Shown: positions 1 to 9,927, numbered from the stretch's first letter. The stretch: 64,000 bases of DNA from Nocardioides perillae (GCF_013409425.1 NZ_JACCAC010000001.1:2542001-2606000), one strand, 5' to 3'. Made by a program: numbers and translations. Notes: a model not told the origin generated them from the letters alone.

Positions 1-1035
1 GGGCCGGTAGAGCAGCGTGGCCGTGGCGGGCTCGCCGTCACGGCCGGCCCGGCCCGCCTCCTGGTAGTAGGTGTCGGGCGACTCCGGCGCCTGCGCGTGC
101 AGCACCCAGCGGACGTCGGGCTTGTCGATGCCCATGCCGAAGGCCGAGGTCGCCACCACCACGTCGAGGTCGCCGGCCATGAAGGCCTGCTGCACCTCCT
201 CACGGCGCCGCCGCCCCAGCCCGCCGTGGTAGGCCGCGACCCGCCGCCCGCTCTCGGCGAGCTGCTCGCCGAGCTCGTCGGCGAGCTCCTCGGCGGCCGG
301 GCGGGTGCGGCAGTAGACGATGCCGGTGCCGCGCTCGGCGGACTGCGCCGCCAGCTCGACGGTGCGGCGGTGCTGGCCCGCGGCGTCGTGGCACCGCTCG
401 ACCTGCAAGGTGAGCTCGGGTCGGGCGAAGCCGGTGACCACGGTGAGCGGCTCGTGCAGCCGCAGCTGGGTGACGAGGTCCTCGCGCACGGGCGCTGCGG
501 CGGTCGCCGTCATGGCGACGACCCGGGGCCGGCCGAGGTCGGCGACGTGGGGTCCCAGGCGGAAGTAGTCGGGGCGGAAGTCGTGACCCCACGCCGAGAC
601 GCAGTGGGCCTCGTCGACGGCGACCAGCGCGGGCTCGAGGCGCGCCAGCTCGGCACGCAGGTCGGGGTCGGCCAGCATCTCCGGGGAGCAGAAGAGGTAG
701 CCGACCTCCCCTGCTGCCGCCCGCTCCAGCGCGTCTCGGCGCTGGGTCGCCGACTCGGCCGAGCTCAACCGGGCCGCACCGGCCGCCGTGGGCGCCGCCT
801 CGATGGCCTCCACCTGGTCCTGCTGCAGCGCGAGCAGCGGCGAGACGACGACGGTCAGGCCGTCGAGGAGCCGGCCGGCGAGCTGGTAGACCAGCGACTT
901 GCCCGCCCCGGTGGGTGCCACCAGGAGCACGTCGTGGCCCTCCAGGAGGCCGGTGACCGCCTCGAGCTGGCCCTCGAGCAGCGCGTCGTGGCCGAAGTGG
1001 GTGCGGGCCGCGGCGCGCACGTCGAGGGTGGTCAT
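1..1035 (-). CDS. recQ: RecQ-family ATP-dependent DNA helicase (3' end beyond window)
   Basis: Superfamily 2 3'-5' DNA helicase acting in recombination and fork repair. Only the N-terminal 345 codons are inside the window; the protein continues past the left edge. Walker A PTGAGKS lies at residues 41-47, the DEAH box at 141-144 (DEAHCVSAWGHDFRP, the RecQ signature), and motif VI-like QEAGRAGRDG lies close to the cut. The RecQ-Ct zinc and HRDC domains, if present, are outside. The start is the ATG at 1033-1035, the first in-frame start before the conserved FGHDALLEGQ motif. It is followed upstream by the LigD-type polymerase gene in the same orientation, about 30 bp away, so the two may be co-transcribed. 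Confidence 0.95.
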   Translation of the reverse strand, partial: MTTLDVRAAARTHFGHDALLEGQLEAVTGLLEGHDVLLVAPTGAGKSLVYQLAGRLLDGLTVVVSPLLALQQDQVEAIEAAPTAAGAARLSSAESATQRRDALERAAAGEVGYLFCSPEMLADPDLRAELARLEPALVAVDEAHCVSAWGHDFRPDYFRLGPHVADLGRPRVVAMTATAAAPVREDLVTQLRLHEPLTVVTGFARPELTLQVERCHDAAGQHRRTVELAAQSAERGTGIVYCRTRPAAEELADELGEQLAESGRRVAAYHGGLGRRRREEVQQAFMAGDLDVVVATSAFGMGIDKPDVRWVLHAQAPESPDTYYQEAGRAGRDGEPATATLLYRP

Positions 1036-1064
1036 GGCGCGCAGGTTCCCCTGCCGCCTCCGCC

Positions 1065-2063
1065 TCACGCGCCGGGCCCGGGGGGACCTTCCTCACCCGC
1101 GGGCGCGTCGGGGTCGCCCGGGTCGCGGGGGTCGTCCCGCTCGTCCCGCTCGGCCCACGCGAGCAGCGGCGCGAGGTCGAAGGGGTGGTCGTCGATGTCG
1201 GCGTGGAGGTCGCCGAGCTCGGCGTAGCGCGCCGGGACCGTGGCGATCGTGAAGTCGCGCGGATCGGCGTCGTCGACCTCGTCCCACCGGATCGGCGTCG
1301 ACACGCGCGCGTCGGGCAGGCCGCGCACGGAGTACGCCGCGGCGATGGTGTGGTCGCGCGCGTTCTGGTTGTAGTCGACGAACACCGCGCTGGGGTCGCG
1401 GTCCTTGCGCCACCAGGTGAGGTCGACGTCGTCGGGGGCGCGGCGCTCCACCTCGCGGGCGAAGGCCAGGGCGGCGCGGCGGACGTCCTTGAACCCGTGG
1501 CGGGCAGGCACCCGCACGTAGACGTGGATCCCCTTGCTGCCGCTGGTCTTCGGGAAGCCGACCGCGCCCAGCTCGTCGAGCACTTCGCGCACCACGTGGG
1601 CCACCCGCCGGACCCGCGCGTAGTCGCAGTCGGGGCCGGGGTCGAGGTCGATGCGCCACTCGTCGGGCTTCTCGGTGTCCGCTCGCCGGCTGTTCCAGGG
1701 GTGGAACTCGACGGTCGACATCTGCACGGCCCAGACCACCTGGGCGACCTCGGTGACGCACAGCTCGTCGGCGGTGCGCGACCAGCGGGGGAAGAACAGC
1801 TCGACGGTCTCGACCCAGGGCGGTGCACCGGCGGGCAGCCGCTTCTGGTGGACCTTGTCGCCGGCGAGGCCCTTCGGGAAGCGGTGCAGCATGCACGGCC
1901 GCTCCCGCAGCGCGTTGACGATGCCGTCGCCCACGGCGAGGTAGTACTCGACGAGATCGAGCTTCGTCGCCCCGGTCTCGGGGAAGTAGACCCGGTCGGG
2001 GTTGCTGACCCGCACGACCCGGTCGTCCACCTCGACCTCGACCGACGGGCTCTTGGACGCCAT
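1065..2063 (-). CDS. Stand-alone LigD-type polymerase/primase domain protein (NHEJ)
   Basis: An archaeo-eukaryotic primase-like polymerase of the LigD PolDom family, which in bacterial non-homologous end joining adds (ribo)nucleotides at breaks. At 332 aa it is only the polymerase module: no ATP-dependent ligase or 3'-phosphoesterase domain follows. Catalytic residues are visible: the DLD metal-binding pair at D139/D141, the SGSKGIH motif with H180, and D230 in FVDYNQN. The C-terminal about 30 residues are acidic, Gly/Pro-rich and probably disordered. The ATG is preceded by a TAGGGT hexamer with a 6-nt gap and no Shine-Dalgarno sequence, suggesting a leaderless transcript. Its ligase and Ku partners are not in the window. 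Confidence 0.93.
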   Translation of the reverse strand: MASKSPSVEVEVDDRVVRVSNPDRVYFPETGATKLDLVEYYLAVGDGIVNALRERPCMLHRFPKGLAGDKVHQKRLPAGAPPWVETVELFFPRWSRTADELCVTEVAQVVWAVQMSTVEFHPWNSRRADTEKPDEWRIDLDPGPDCDYARVRRVAHVVREVLDELGAVGFPKTSGSKGIHVYVRVPARHGFKDVRRAALAFAREVERRAPDDVDLTWWRKDRDPSAVFVDYNQNARDHTIAAAYSVRGLPDARVSTPIRWDEVDDADPRDFTIATVPARYAELGDLHADIDDHPFDLAPLLAWAERDERDDPRDPGDPDAPAGEEGPPGPGA

Positions 2064-2069
2064 GGCCCG

Positions 2070-2075
2070 ACCCTA
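2070..2075 (-). promoter_or_regulatory. Predicted -10 element (TAGGGT), leaderless start of the LigD-Pol gene
   Basis: TAGGGT fits the actinobacterial TAnnnT -10 consensus and ends 6 nt before the ATG at 2063. That places the transcription start on or next to the start codon. No convincing -35 is visible. Confidence 0.5.
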
Positions 2076-2103
2076 CGGTCACCACGGCGGCCCGGGGTGG
2101 GCG

Positions 2104-3516
2104 TCAGCCCCGGCGCAGCAGGGCGAGGAACATCGCGTCGGTGCCGTGGCGGTGGGGCCACAGCTGCAGCGTGCCGGCGAGCGGTCCGGCGGCGTCCGCC
2201 AGCTGCGGCAGGAGCGGCGCGGCGTCCTCCAGGCGTACGTCGTCGCGCGCGGCCAGCACGTCCGAGACCACCCCGGCCGTCTCCGCGAGCACCGGCGAGC
2301 AGGTGGCGTAGAGCACCACCCCGCCGGGGCGGGTGGCGTCGAGCGCGGAGCCGAGGAGCGTCCGCTGGAGCGGGACCAGCGCGTCGAGGTCGTCGGCCGT
2401 GCGCCGCCACCGGGACTCGGGTCGGCGCCGCAGCGCGCCGAGGCCCGAGCAGGGGGCGTCGACCAGCACCCGGTCGAAGGCGCCGGGCCGCCACGCCGGC
2501 GCGGTGCCGTCGGCAGCAACCACGCCGACCAGGCCGTCGCGCACCGCGCGGGTGCCGTGGGCGACCAGCGCGGCGCGGTGCGGCTGCCGCTCCGAGGCCA
2601 GCAGCCGGGCACCGGCCGCGGGCGCCAGGGCCGCCAGCAGTGCGGCCTTGCCGCCCGGGCCCGCACAGAGGTCGAGCCAGCGCTCGTCGCCGCCGGCGGT
2701 GTCCGCGGCGGCGAGGGCGAGGGCCACCAACTGGCTGCCCTCGTCCTGCACCCCGGCGCGGCCCTCGGCGACGGCCGACACGGCCGACGGCTCGCCCCCG
2801 GCGAGCTCGACGGCGTGCGGCGACCAGCGGCCCCGCTCTCCCCCGGCGGCGAGGAGCTCGTCGACGCCCGCGTGGCCCGGCCGGGCGACCAGGACGACGC
2901 GCGGCGGGGCGTTGTCGGCGTCGAGGAGCGCCTCGAGCTCGTCACCGCGCCCACCGGCCGCCAGCGCCTCCCGCAGCGCGGCCACGACCCACCGCGGGTG
3001 CGCGTGGGCCACCGCCGAGAAGCCGTCGGGGTCGGTGCCGGGGTCGGGCGCGAGCCGACGCACCCACCCGGCGTGGTCGGTCTCGGCCACGCGGCGCAGG
3101 ACGGCGTTGACCAGCCCGGCCGGCCCCACGCCGACGCGGGCACGGGTGAGGTCGACGCTCGTGCTGATCGCGGCGTGCGTCGGCACCCGCATGGCGAACA
3201 GCTGGTGCACGCCGAGCCGGAGCACGTCGCGCACCTTGGCCTCGAGCCGCGGCTTGGCGAGGCAGGCGTCGACGACGAGGTCGTAGGTGCCCTGCCGCCG
3301 CACCGCACCCGACACCAGCTCGGTGGTGAAGGCGGCGTCGCGCCCGGTCAGCCCGTGCTGGCGCAGCACCCGGGGCAGCACGAGGTTGGCGTAGGCGTCC
3401 TCGACGCGGACGGCGCGGAGCACGTCGTACGCCGCGAGCCGGGCGGGGTCGACCGTCGCCCGCCGCGGCGGCCGGCCACCGGGGCGGCCCCCGCCACGGG
3501 CGCGGGGGTCAGCCAC
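2104..3516 (-). CDS. rsmB: 16S rRNA m5C methyltransferase RsmB (Fmu/Sun)
   Basis: SAM-dependent methyltransferase that makes 5-methylcytosine at the position equivalent to E. coli 16S rRNA C967. The 470-aa protein has an N-terminal NusB-like RNA-binding helical domain (about residues 22-150) and a C-terminal Rossmann methyltransferase. SAM motif DLCAGPGGK is at 282-290, the nucleophile lies in DAPCSG (C356), and the second conserved cysteine in YATCSP (C406). The first 20 residues are Arg/Gly-rich. The GTG start at 3516 overlaps the fmt stop by 8 bp, so def-fmt-rsmB form one transcription unit of translation and rRNA maturation genes. Confidence 0.97.
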   Translation of the reverse strand: MADPRARGGGRPGGRPPRRATVDPARLAAYDVLRAVRVEDAYANLVLPRVLRQHGLTGRDAAFTTELVSGAVRRQGTYDLVVDACLAKPRLEAKVRDVLRLGVHQLFAMRVPTHAAISTSVDLTRARVGVGPAGLVNAVLRRVAETDHAGWVRRLAPDPGTDPDGFSAVAHAHPRWVVAALREALAAGGRGDELEALLDADNAPPRVVLVARPGHAGVDELLAAGGERGRWSPHAVELAGGEPSAVSAVAEGRAGVQDEGSQLVALALAAADTAGGDERWLDLCAGPGGKAALLAALAPAAGARLLASERQPHRAALVAHGTRAVRDGLVGVVAADGTAPAWRPGAFDRVLVDAPCSGLGALRRRPESRWRRTADDLDALVPLQRTLLGSALDATRPGGVVLYATCSPVLAETAGVVSDVLAARDDVRLEDAAPLLPQLADAAGPLAGTLQLWPHRHGTDAMFLALLRRG

Positions 3517-4438
3517 CGAGCGCCGCCTGGGCCGGCAGCGCGACGCCGCGCGCCCAGTCGGCGGCCGCGAGCTCCTTCTTGCCGAACGCCTTGACCCGGC
3601 CGAGGCGCACGGGGACCGTGCCGGTGCCGACGTGCACCGTCGACTTGGTCACCGCGAGGCGGCCCGGCGGCAGCCGCTCGTGGTCGGGGTCGGGCTCGAC
3701 CGGGCCGAGCTTGAAGCGCTCCCCCTGCCAGGTGGTCCACGCGCCGGGGGCCGGCGTGCAGGACCGGACCAGCCGGTCGACGGCCACCGCCGGGGACCGC
3801 CAGTCGACGCGGGCGTCCTCGACGGTGACCTTCGGCGCCAGGCTCGTGCCGTCGCTGGGCTGCTCGCGGGCCTCCAGCGTGCCGTCCTCGATCCCGTCGA
3901 GGGTCTGCACCAGCAGGCCGGCCCCGCCCTCCGCGAGGCGGCCGAGCAGGTCGCCCGCGGTGTCGCGGGGCCGCACCCGCTCGGTCATCACGCCGAAGAC
4001 CGGGCCCGCGTCGAGCTCGCGCACGATCCGGAAGGTGGTCGCACCCGTGACCTCGTCGCCCGCCCGCAGCGCGTGCTGGACCGGCGCGGCGCCGCGCCAC
4101 GCCGGCAGGACCGAGAAGTGCAGGTTGACCCACCCGTGCGGCGGGATCTCGAGGGCCGAGGTGGGCAGCAGCGCCCCGTAGGCGACCGTCGGGCAGCAGT
4201 CGGGCGCGAGGTCGCGCAGCCGCGCCTGGAAGTCGGGGTCGCGCGGGTGGTCGGGCTTGAGGACGGGCAGGCCGAGCTCCTCCGCACGCGCGGCGACGGG
4301 GCTCGCGACGAGCCGCCGGCCGCGGCCGGCGGGCGCGTCGGGGCGCGTGACGACCCCGACCAGCTCGTGACGCGAGGCGACGAGGGCCTCGAGCGACGGC
4401 AGCGCCACCTCGGGCGTGCCGGCCAGGACGAGCCGCAC
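3509..4438 (-). CDS. fmt: Methionyl-tRNA formyltransferase
   Basis: Transfers a formyl group from 10-formyl-THF to Met-tRNAi for initiation. The 309-aa length is normal. The N-terminal formyltransferase fold carries N105 and H107 in [18 protein letters not shown] and D143 in RELDAGPVF, the catalytic Asn-His-Asp set. The C-terminal OB-like domain follows from about residue 205. Near residue 82 the hallmark that is usually a single-Cys segment reads DCCPTVAYG, a minor variation. The GTG start at 4438 lies 3 bp after the def stop; the product works directly upstream of peptide deformylase in the same cycle. Confidence 0.97.
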   Translation of the reverse strand: MRLVLAGTPEVALPSLEALVASRHELVGVVTRPDAPAGRGRRLVASPVAARAEELGLPVLKPDHPRDPDFQARLRDLAPDCCPTVAYGALLPTSALEIPPHGWVNLHFSVLPAWRGAAPVQHALRAGDEVTGATTFRIVRELDAGPVFGVMTERVRPRDTAGDLLGRLAEGGAGLLVQTLDGIEDGTLEAREQPSDGTSLAPKVTVEDARVDWRSPAVAVDRLVRSCTPAPGAWTTWQGERFKLGPVEPDPDHERLPPGRLAVTKSTVHVGTGTVPVRLGRVKAFGKKELAAADWARGVALPAQAALGG

Positions 4439-4441
4439 GCC

Positions 4442-4987
4442 TCAGAGCCCCAGGCCGCGAGTGGCGTGGGGGGAGACCTTGACCACCGGCTTCTCGAGCC
4501 CGAACCACTCGGACTCGCGGATCTCGCGCATGGCCGCGCGTCGCGCCTCGGTGTCGAGCCGGTCGATGAAGAGCACCCCGTCGAGGTGGTCGGTCTCGTG
4601 CTGGATCGCGCGCGCGAGCAGGTCGGAGCCCTCGATGCGCACGGGCTCGCCGTGCACGTCGAAGCCGTGGGCGACGACCGACAGTGCGCGCCGGCAGTCG
4701 TAGGTGAGGTCGGGCAGCGACAGGCAGCCCTCGGGCCCGTCCTGGACCTCGGTCGAGAGCTCGAGGCGCGGGTTGACGAGGTGGCCTAGCTCGCCGCCGA
4801 CGTGCCAGGTGAAGACCCGCAGCCCGACCCCGATCTGGGGGGCCGCCAACCCGGCGCCGGGCGCCTCCAGCATGGTGTCGGTGAGGTCGGCGACGAGGGT
4901 GCGCAGCTCCTTGTCGAAGTCGGTCACCTCGACCGCCGGGCGGCGCAGGACAGGGTCGCCGAAGAGGCGGATCGGCTGGATGGCCAT
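4442..4987 (-). CDS. def: Peptide deformylase
   Basis: Metal-dependent hydrolase removing the N-formyl group from nascent peptides. At 181 aa it shows the three motifs: GAGLAAPQIG (44-53), EGCLSLP with ligand C88, and QHETDHLDG with H130, E131 and H134. It is first in def-fmt-rsmB. The ATG at 4987 has no Shine-Dalgarno sequence; TAGACT lies exactly 6 nt upstream, predicting a leaderless message. Confidence 0.98.
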   Translation of the reverse strand: MAIQPIRLFGDPVLRRPAVEVTDFDKELRTLVADLTDTMLEAPGAGLAAPQIGVGLRVFTWHVGGELGHLVNPRLELSTEVQDGPEGCLSLPDLTYDCRRALSVVAHGFDVHGEPVRIEGSDLLARAIQHETDHLDGVLFIDRLDTEARRAAMREIRESEWFGLEKPVVKVSPHATRGLGL

Positions 4988-4993
4988 GGGGCG

Positions 4994-4999
4994 AGTCTA
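4994..4999 (-). promoter_or_regulatory. Predicted -10 element (TAGACT), leaderless start of def
   Basis: TAGACT matches TAnnnT and is separated from the def ATG by 6 nt, the spacing expected when transcription starts at the A of ATG. It lies between the def start and the 11-bp tandem repeat at 5026-5058. Confidence 0.5.
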
Positions 5000-5025
5000 G
5001 GAGCGCGGGGGCGCTCGCCCGTCAC

Positions 5026-5058
5026 GCTCCCCCTCCGCTCCCCCTCCGCTCCCCCTCC
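5026..5058. repeat. 11-bp tandem repeat, three perfect copies
   Basis: The unit GCTCCCCCTCC occurs three times without mismatch in the 90-bp gap between the priA stop (5078) and the def promoter. On the minus strand it reads as a G-run-rich purine tract. It could stall transcription coming from priA or simply be a slippage product; no function is established. Confidence 0.9.
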
Positions 5059-5077
5059 GCGCCCGATCGCCGCCGGG

Positions 5078-7228
5078 TCACAGCGACGGCGGGTCGACCT
5101 GCACCCGGACGGCCTCGAGCTTGCGCGCCGAGCGCAGCCGCTGCACCTCGCCGAGGGCGTCGGACAGCGCCGCGCCCTGCGCGCGCGGCACGCGCAGCAC
5201 CAGCCGCACCTCGCGGTCGCCGACCGACACGGCGGGCGTGCCCGCCGGCGGCGTGCCCGGCCCGGGCCCCGCGAGGTCGACCGGCACCGGCCCGAGGGCC
5301 TCGGCGCCCGCCGGCAGGCGCAGCAGCGCGGCCACCTCCTCGACCGCCGCCGCCCGCCCCGTGACCGTGGCGATCCGGCTGGCCGGGGGCAGGTGGGCCT
5401 CGCGGCGCTCGGCGGTCTCGCGCTCGGCGAAGCCGCCCGCGTCCCACCGCACCAGCGCCTGCACGACGGGCAGCGCGGGGTCGGCGACCAGCAGCGCCTC
5501 CCCGCCGGGGCGCACGAGCCCCACGGCCGCCGTCCACCGGCGCAGCGCCTCCTCGGCCGTGCGCAGGTCGGGGCGGGCCAGCGCCAGCCAGCCGTCGAGG
5601 AGCAGGACTGCGGCGTAACCGCCGTCGGCGACCGGCTCGGCGCCCGGCGTGGCCACGACCACCGCCGGGGTCTCGGGCACCCGGGCGAGCACGTGGTCGC
5701 CTCCGGAGGAGCGCACGGGCACGGGCGCGAAGGTGCGGCCCAGCTCCTCGGCGGTGCGCGCCTCCCCGACGACCGGCGCGCGCAGACCTCGGTGGCCGCA
5801 GGTGCCGCAGCGCCAGGCCGGGTGCGCCCGGCCGCACCAGCGGCAGGCAGGCGGGCGCGTCGAGCCGGTGAGCCGCAGCGGGCCGGTGCAGGCCTCGCAG
5901 CGAGCGGGGGTGCGGCACCGCTCGCAGGCGAGGCTGCCGGCGTAGCCGGCCCGAGGCGTCTGCACCAGCACCGGGCCGTGCGCGAGGCCCCGGCGCACGA
6001 GGTCGTGGGCCTGGCGCGGCACCCGGGCCGTGCGCGCGAAGGGGTCGCGCACGAGGTCGTGCTCGCTCGCGCCGGCGACGGTGACGGTGACCCGGCGGCG
6101 CACCTCCTCGCGGGGGGCGGTGACCTCGCGGGCCCAGCCGGTGCGCAGGAGGTACTGCGCCTCGACGGTGCGCGCGAAGCCGCCGACCACCACGGCCGTG
6201 CCCTGCTGCGCGGCCCGCAGCAGGAGCGTCTCGCGGGTGTGGGGGTAGGGCGCGCGCGGCTCGGCGTGGAGGTCGTCGCCGTCGTCCCACACCACCACCA
6301 GGCCGAGGTCGTGCACGGGCGCGAACGCGGCGGCGCGCGTGCCCACCACGACGCGGCGGGCGCCGCGGCGCACGGCGAGGTAGTCGCGGTAGCGCCGGGC
6401 CGGACCCGCGTCGGCGCGCAGCGCGACGTGGTGCCCCTCGCCCAGCGCGGCGCCCAGCGCCGCGTCGAGCCGGTCGACGTCCTTGCCGTCGGGCACGCAC
6501 AGCACGCTCCCGCGGCCGGCGGAGAGTGCCGCCGCGGCGGCGGCGGCCAGCAGCGCCGGCCAGTCCTCCCCCGGCGCCGCGGTCCACACCGCCCGCGGGG
6601 AGGCGCCGGCGGCCAGCGCCGTCAGCAGGCCGGCGCCCTGCGCGTAGGCCGCCCAGCCGGCCGCGCCGGGCGCGTCACCGGCGGGTCGGGGCGCGGCGGG
6701 CGCTGCGGTGGAGGGCTCGCGCTCGGCGGTGGCGTGGCGCGGCGGGACCGCGAGCCGCAGCACGTCGGCGCGGGTGCCGGCGCAGCGACGGGCCACGGTG
6801 GCGGTGAGCTCGGCGACCTCGGGGGCCAGCACCGGCTCGGGGCTGACGACGCGCCGCAGCGGGGCGAGCCGGCCGGCGTGCTGGCTGGCGGCCGCCCGCT
6901 CCAGCACGTAGCCCGCGACCTCCTGCCCGGCGAAGCGCACCTTGACCCGGGCCCCCGGCACGGCCGCGTCGGCCATCGCGGCGGGCACGGCGTAGTCGAA
7001 GGGCCGGTCGAGGTGGGCGAGCGGGACGTCGACGAGCACCCGGGCCACCGGGTCGACCTCCGCCGGCTGCGCCTCGACGGCCCGGGCCCGCGAGCGGCCC
7101 GCTGCGGCGGCCCGGCCGGCCCGCGCGCGAGCGCGCACGAGCCCGGGGAGCGGCAGCTGCTGCTCCCCGGGCTCGGGCTCCGGGGCCGGCGCGCGGGCCG
7201 GGCCGGGGCGCTGGACGGGATCGGTCAC
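5078..7228 (-). CDS. priA: Primosomal protein N' (PriA) without intact helicase motifs
   Basis: Replication-restart primosome protein, 716 aa from the GTG at 7228. The N-terminal DNA-binding region (about 60-165; VLVDVPLAHLDRPFDYAVP) and eight zinc-binding cysteines are intact (C435, 438, 444, 447, 462, 465, 474, 477). The ATPase motifs are not: the Walker A position reads VWTAAPGEDW (214-223) with no GKT, and the DEEH box position reads VVWDDGDDL (312-320). It is thus probably a structural, not a translocating, PriA, as generally noted for actinobacterial PriA-like proteins. The first about 60 residues are Pro/Arg-rich. It lies downstream of metK in the same direction. Confidence 0.93.
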   Translation of the reverse strand: MTDPVQRPGPARAPAPEPEPGEQQLPLPGLVRARARAGRAAAAGRSRARAVEAQPAEVDPVARVLVDVPLAHLDRPFDYAVPAAMADAAVPGARVKVRFAGQEVAGYVLERAAASQHAGRLAPLRRVVSPEPVLAPEVAELTATVARRCAGTRADVLRLAVPPRHATAEREPSTAAPAAPRPAGDAPGAAGWAAYAQGAGLLTALAAGASPRAVWTAAPGEDWPALLAAAAAAALSAGRGSVLCVPDGKDVDRLDAALGAALGEGHHVALRADAGPARRYRDYLAVRRGARRVVVGTRAAAFAPVHDLGLVVVWDDGDDLHAEPRAPYPHTRETLLLRAAQQGTAVVVGGFARTVEAQYLLRTGWAREVTAPREEVRRRVTVTVAGASEHDLVRDPFARTARVPRQAHDLVRRGLAHGPVLVQTPRAGYAGSLACERCRTPARCEACTGPLRLTGSTRPPACRWCGRAHPAWRCGTCGHRGLRAPVVGEARTAEELGRTFAPVPVRSSGGDHVLARVPETPAVVVATPGAEPVADGGYAAVLLLDGWLALARPDLRTAEEALRRWTAAVGLVRPGGEALLVADPALPVVQALVRWDAGGFAERETAERREAHLPPASRIATVTGRAAAVEEVAALLRLPAGAEALGPVPVDLAGPGPGTPPAGTPAVSVGDREVRLVLRVPRAQGAALSDALGEVQRLRSARKLEAVRVQVDPPSL

Positions 7229-7266
7229 GGCGCGCAGTCTGGCAGCGGGCGCCGACGGTGCCGGGG

Positions 7267-8463
7267 TCAGCGGGCGACGGCCGCCTTCAGCGCCTCCGCC
7301 CGGTCGGTGCGCTCCCAGGTGAAGTCGGGCAGCTCGCGTCCGAAGTGGCCGTAGGCCGCCGTCTGGGCGTAGATCGGGCGCAGCAGGTCGAGGTCCTCGA
7401 TGATGGCGGCGGGGCGCAGGTCGAAGACCTCGAGCACGGCGCGCTGGATCTCGGCGTCGGGCACGGTGCCGGTGCCGAAGGTCTCGACGAAGACGCCGAC
7501 GGGCTGCGCCTTGCCGATCGCGTAGGCGACCTGCGCCTCGCAGCGGCGCGCGAGACCGGCGGCCACGACGTTCTTGGCCACCCAGCGCATCGCGTAGGCC
7601 GCGGAGCGGTCGACCTTCGAGGGGTCCTTGCCGGAGAACGCGCCGCCGCCGTGGCGGGCCATGCCGCCGTAGGTGTCGACGATGATCTTGCGCCCGGTCA
7701 GCCCCGCGTCGCCCATCGGGCCACCGACCACGAAGCGGCCGGTGGGGTTGACCAGGAGGCGGTGGTCGTCGGAGGGGATGTCGAAGGCGGCGAGCACGGG
7801 CTCGACGACGTGCTCGCGGATGTCGGGCACCAGGGTGTCGGCGAGGTCGACGTCGTCGGCGTGCTGCGTCGACAGCACGACGGTGTCGATGCGCACCGGG
7901 CGGTTGTCGTCGTCGTACTCGATGGTGACCTGGGTCTTGCCGTCGGGGCGGAGGTAGGCCAGCGTGCCGTCCTTGCGGACGGCCGAGAGCCGCTCCGAGA
8001 GCGTCTGCGCGATCTTGATCGGCAGCGGCATCAACTCGGGGGTGTCGTCGCAGGCGTAGCCGAACATCAGGCCCTGGTCGCCCGCGCCCTGCTTGTCCAT
8101 CGCGTCGACGGAGGACTCCAGGCGCGACTCGTAGCCGGTGTCGACGCCCTGGGCGATGTCGCCGGACTGGCCGCCGATCGCCACCATGACGCCGCAGCTC
8201 TCGCCGTCGAAGCCCTTCTCGCTGTGGTCGTAGCCGATCGACAGGATCCGGTCGCGCACGACCTGCTTGATGTCGACGTAGCCGGTGGTGGTCACCTCGC
8301 CGGCCACGACGACCAGCCCGGTGGTCAGCAGGGTCTCGACCGCGACGCGGCTGTGGGGGTCCTGGGCGAGCATCGCGTCGAGCACCGAGTCGCTGATCTG
8401 GTCGGCGATCTTGTCGGGGTGACCCTCGGTCACCGACTCGGAGGTGAACAGACGTCCGGTCAC
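7267..8463 (-). CDS. metK: S-adenosylmethionine synthetase
   Basis: Makes SAM from methionine and ATP; a homotetramer in the cytoplasm. The 398-aa protein starts with [20 protein letters not shown], the conserved N-terminal signature, and contains [16 protein letters not shown] (the phosphate-binding glycine loop) and [18 protein letters not shown]. The GTG at 8461-8463 is chosen over upstream in-frame starts because it is preceded by a clear GAAGGAGA Shine-Dalgarno sequence and aligns with the family N-terminus. Its own promoter (TAGGGT at 8534-8539) would leave a leader of about 64 nt. Confidence 0.98.
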   Translation of the reverse strand: MTGRLFTSESVTEGHPDKIADQISDSVLDAMLAQDPHSRVAVETLLTTGLVVVAGEVTTTGYVDIKQVVRDRILSIGYDHSEKGFDGESCGVMVAIGGQSGDIAQGVDTGYESRLESSVDAMDKQGAGDQGLMFGYACDDTPELMPLPIKIAQTLSERLSAVRKDGTLAYLRPDGKTQVTIEYDDDNRPVRIDTVVLSTQHADDVDLADTLVPDIREHVVEPVLAAFDIPSDDHRLLVNPTGRFVVGGPMGDAGLTGRKIIVDTYGGMARHGGGAFSGKDPSKVDRSAAYAMRWVAKNVVAAGLARRCEAQVAYAIGKAQPVGVFVETFGTGTVPDAEIQRAVLEVFDLRPAAIIEDLDLLRPIYAQTAAYGHFGRELPDFTWERTDRAEALKAAVAR

Positions 8464-8533
8464 GCGGGGTCTCCTTCGGGGTCCTGCGACGGGGTGCCCG
8501 ACCGCCCCGGCCGAGCACGTGCTTGGTGCCGCG

Positions 8534-8539
8534 ACCCTA
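8534..8539 (-). promoter_or_regulatory. Predicted -10 element (TAGGGT) of metK
   Basis: TAGGGT lies 70 bp upstream of the metK GTG. The predicted leader begins near 8527 and includes the 10-bp palindrome AGCACGTGCT (8514-8523). I see no fold that matches a known SAM riboswitch class. Confidence 0.4.
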
Positions 8540-8594
8540 GCGGCGCCGCCCGCGCGACCCCGCATCGCGGTGGCCGCGGGCCCGGCCGCGACGC

Positions 8595-9917
8595 TCAGGC
8601 GCCGGTGGGCGCGGCGGCGTCCCAGTGCGCGCGGACGCGGTCCCACACGGCGTGGGCGAGCAGCGCCTTGCTGCCGCGCGCCACCGCGGTGGTGGAGCCG
8701 TCGGCCCCGAGCAGCACGGCCTCGTTGTCGGGCTCGCCGAAGACGGCGCCGCCCGAGACGTCGTTGACCACGAGGAGGTCGCAGCCCTTGCGGGCGAGCT
8801 TGGCGCGCGCGTGGTCGAGCACGGAGCCCGCCGCATCACCGGTCTCCGCGGCGAAGCCGACGACGACCGTGCCGGGGGCCGGACGGTCGGCGGCCACCTC
8901 GGCCAGGACGTCGGGGTTCTGCACGAGCGCGAGGCTGGGGGCGCTGCCGTCGTCGGCCTTCTTGATCTTGGTCGCCACCTGCGAGGCGGGCCGGAAGTCG
9001 GCGGGGGCCGCGGCCATGACGACCGCGTCGGCGCCCCCGCCCCCACGGGCGGCGTCGAGGACCGCTGCGCGCAGCTCGCCGGTCGTGGCGACCCGCACGA
9101 CGCGCACCCCGGCGGGGTCGGCCAGCTCGGTGTTGGCGGCGACCAGCACCACCTCGGCGCCGCGCACCGCGGCGGCGCGGGCCAGGGCGTAGCCCTGCAG
9201 TCCGGAGGACCGGTTGCCGAGGAAGCGCACGGGGTCCAGCGGCTCGCGGGTGCCGCCGGCACTGACGACGACCCGGCGTCCTCGCAGGTCGCGCACGTCC
9301 TCGCCGCGGCGCGCACCCGTGCCGGCCCCGGCGCGCGCGAGCAGGCCGGTCGCGACCTCGAACACGTCGGCGGGCTCGGGCAGGCGGCCCTTGCCGGTGT
9401 CGGAGCCCGTCAGCCGGCCCTCGGCGGGCTCGAGCACGACGGTGCCGCGCGAGCGCAGCAGCTCGACGTTGGCGGCGGTGGCGGGGTGCTCCCACATCTC
9501 GGTGTGCATCGCGGGCACGAGCAGCACCGGGCAGCGCGCGGTGAGCAGGGTGTTGGTCAGCAGGTCGTCCGCGAGGCCGTGGGCGGCCTTGGCGAGCAGG
9601 TCGGCCGTGGCCGGGGCGACGAGCACCAGGTCGGCCTGCTGCCCGATGCGCACGTGGGGCACCTCGTGCACGGAGGTCCACACGTCGCTGGCGACGGGCT
9701 TGCCCGAGAGCGCCGCCCACGTCGGTGCGCCGACGAACTCGAGCGCGCTCGCGGTGGGCACGACCGTCACGTCGTGGCCCGACTCGGTGAAGCGGCGCAG
9801 CAGCTCGCAGGACTTGTAGGCCGCGATGCCGCCGCCCACCCCGAGCACGACGCGAGCAGGCCGCGCCGCCCCGGTCGGGGCAGGCGCGGCCTGGTCGGCG
9901 TGCGGGTCGTGCGTCAC
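8595..9917 (-). CDS. coaBC: Bifunctional phosphopantothenoylcysteine decarboxylase / phosphopantothenate-cysteine ligase
   Basis: Two consecutive steps of coenzyme A synthesis. In the N-terminal flavin-dependent CoaC half (about 20-200), [14 protein letters not shown] and [13 protein letters not shown] are visible. In the C-terminal CoaB half, [19 protein letters not shown] and [11 protein letters not shown] form the nucleotide/dimer motif. The 440-aa length is normal. The first about 20 residues are a variable His/Pro/Ala extension. It lies 10 bp downstream of rpoZ in the mihF-gmk-rpoZ-coaBC unit. Confidence 0.97.
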   Translation of the reverse strand: MTHDPHADQAAPAPTGAARPARVVLGVGGGIAAYKSCELLRRFTESGHDVTVVPTASALEFVGAPTWAALSGKPVASDVWTSVHEVPHVRIGQQADLVLVAPATADLLAKAAHGLADDLLTNTLLTARCPVLLVPAMHTEMWEHPATAANVELLRSRGTVVLEPAEGRLTGSDTGKGRLPEPADVFEVATGLLARAGAGTGARRGEDVRDLRGRRVVVSAGGTREPLDPVRFLGNRSSGLQGYALARAAAVRGAEVVLVAANTELADPAGVRVVRVATTGELRAAVLDAARGGGGADAVVMAAAPADFRPASQVATKIKKADDGSAPSLALVQNPDVLAEVAADRPAPGTVVVGFAAETGDAAGSVLDHARAKLARKGCDLLVVNDVSGGAVFGEPDNEAVLLGADGSTTAVARGSKALLAHAVWDRVRAHWDAAAPTGA

Positions 9918-9927
9918 GCGGGGTGCG

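Noticed and set aside
8464..8540. SAM riboswitch before metK
   Set aside because: The leader is about 64 nt and I cannot fold it into any SAM riboswitch class; only a short palindrome and a normal ribosome binding site are seen.
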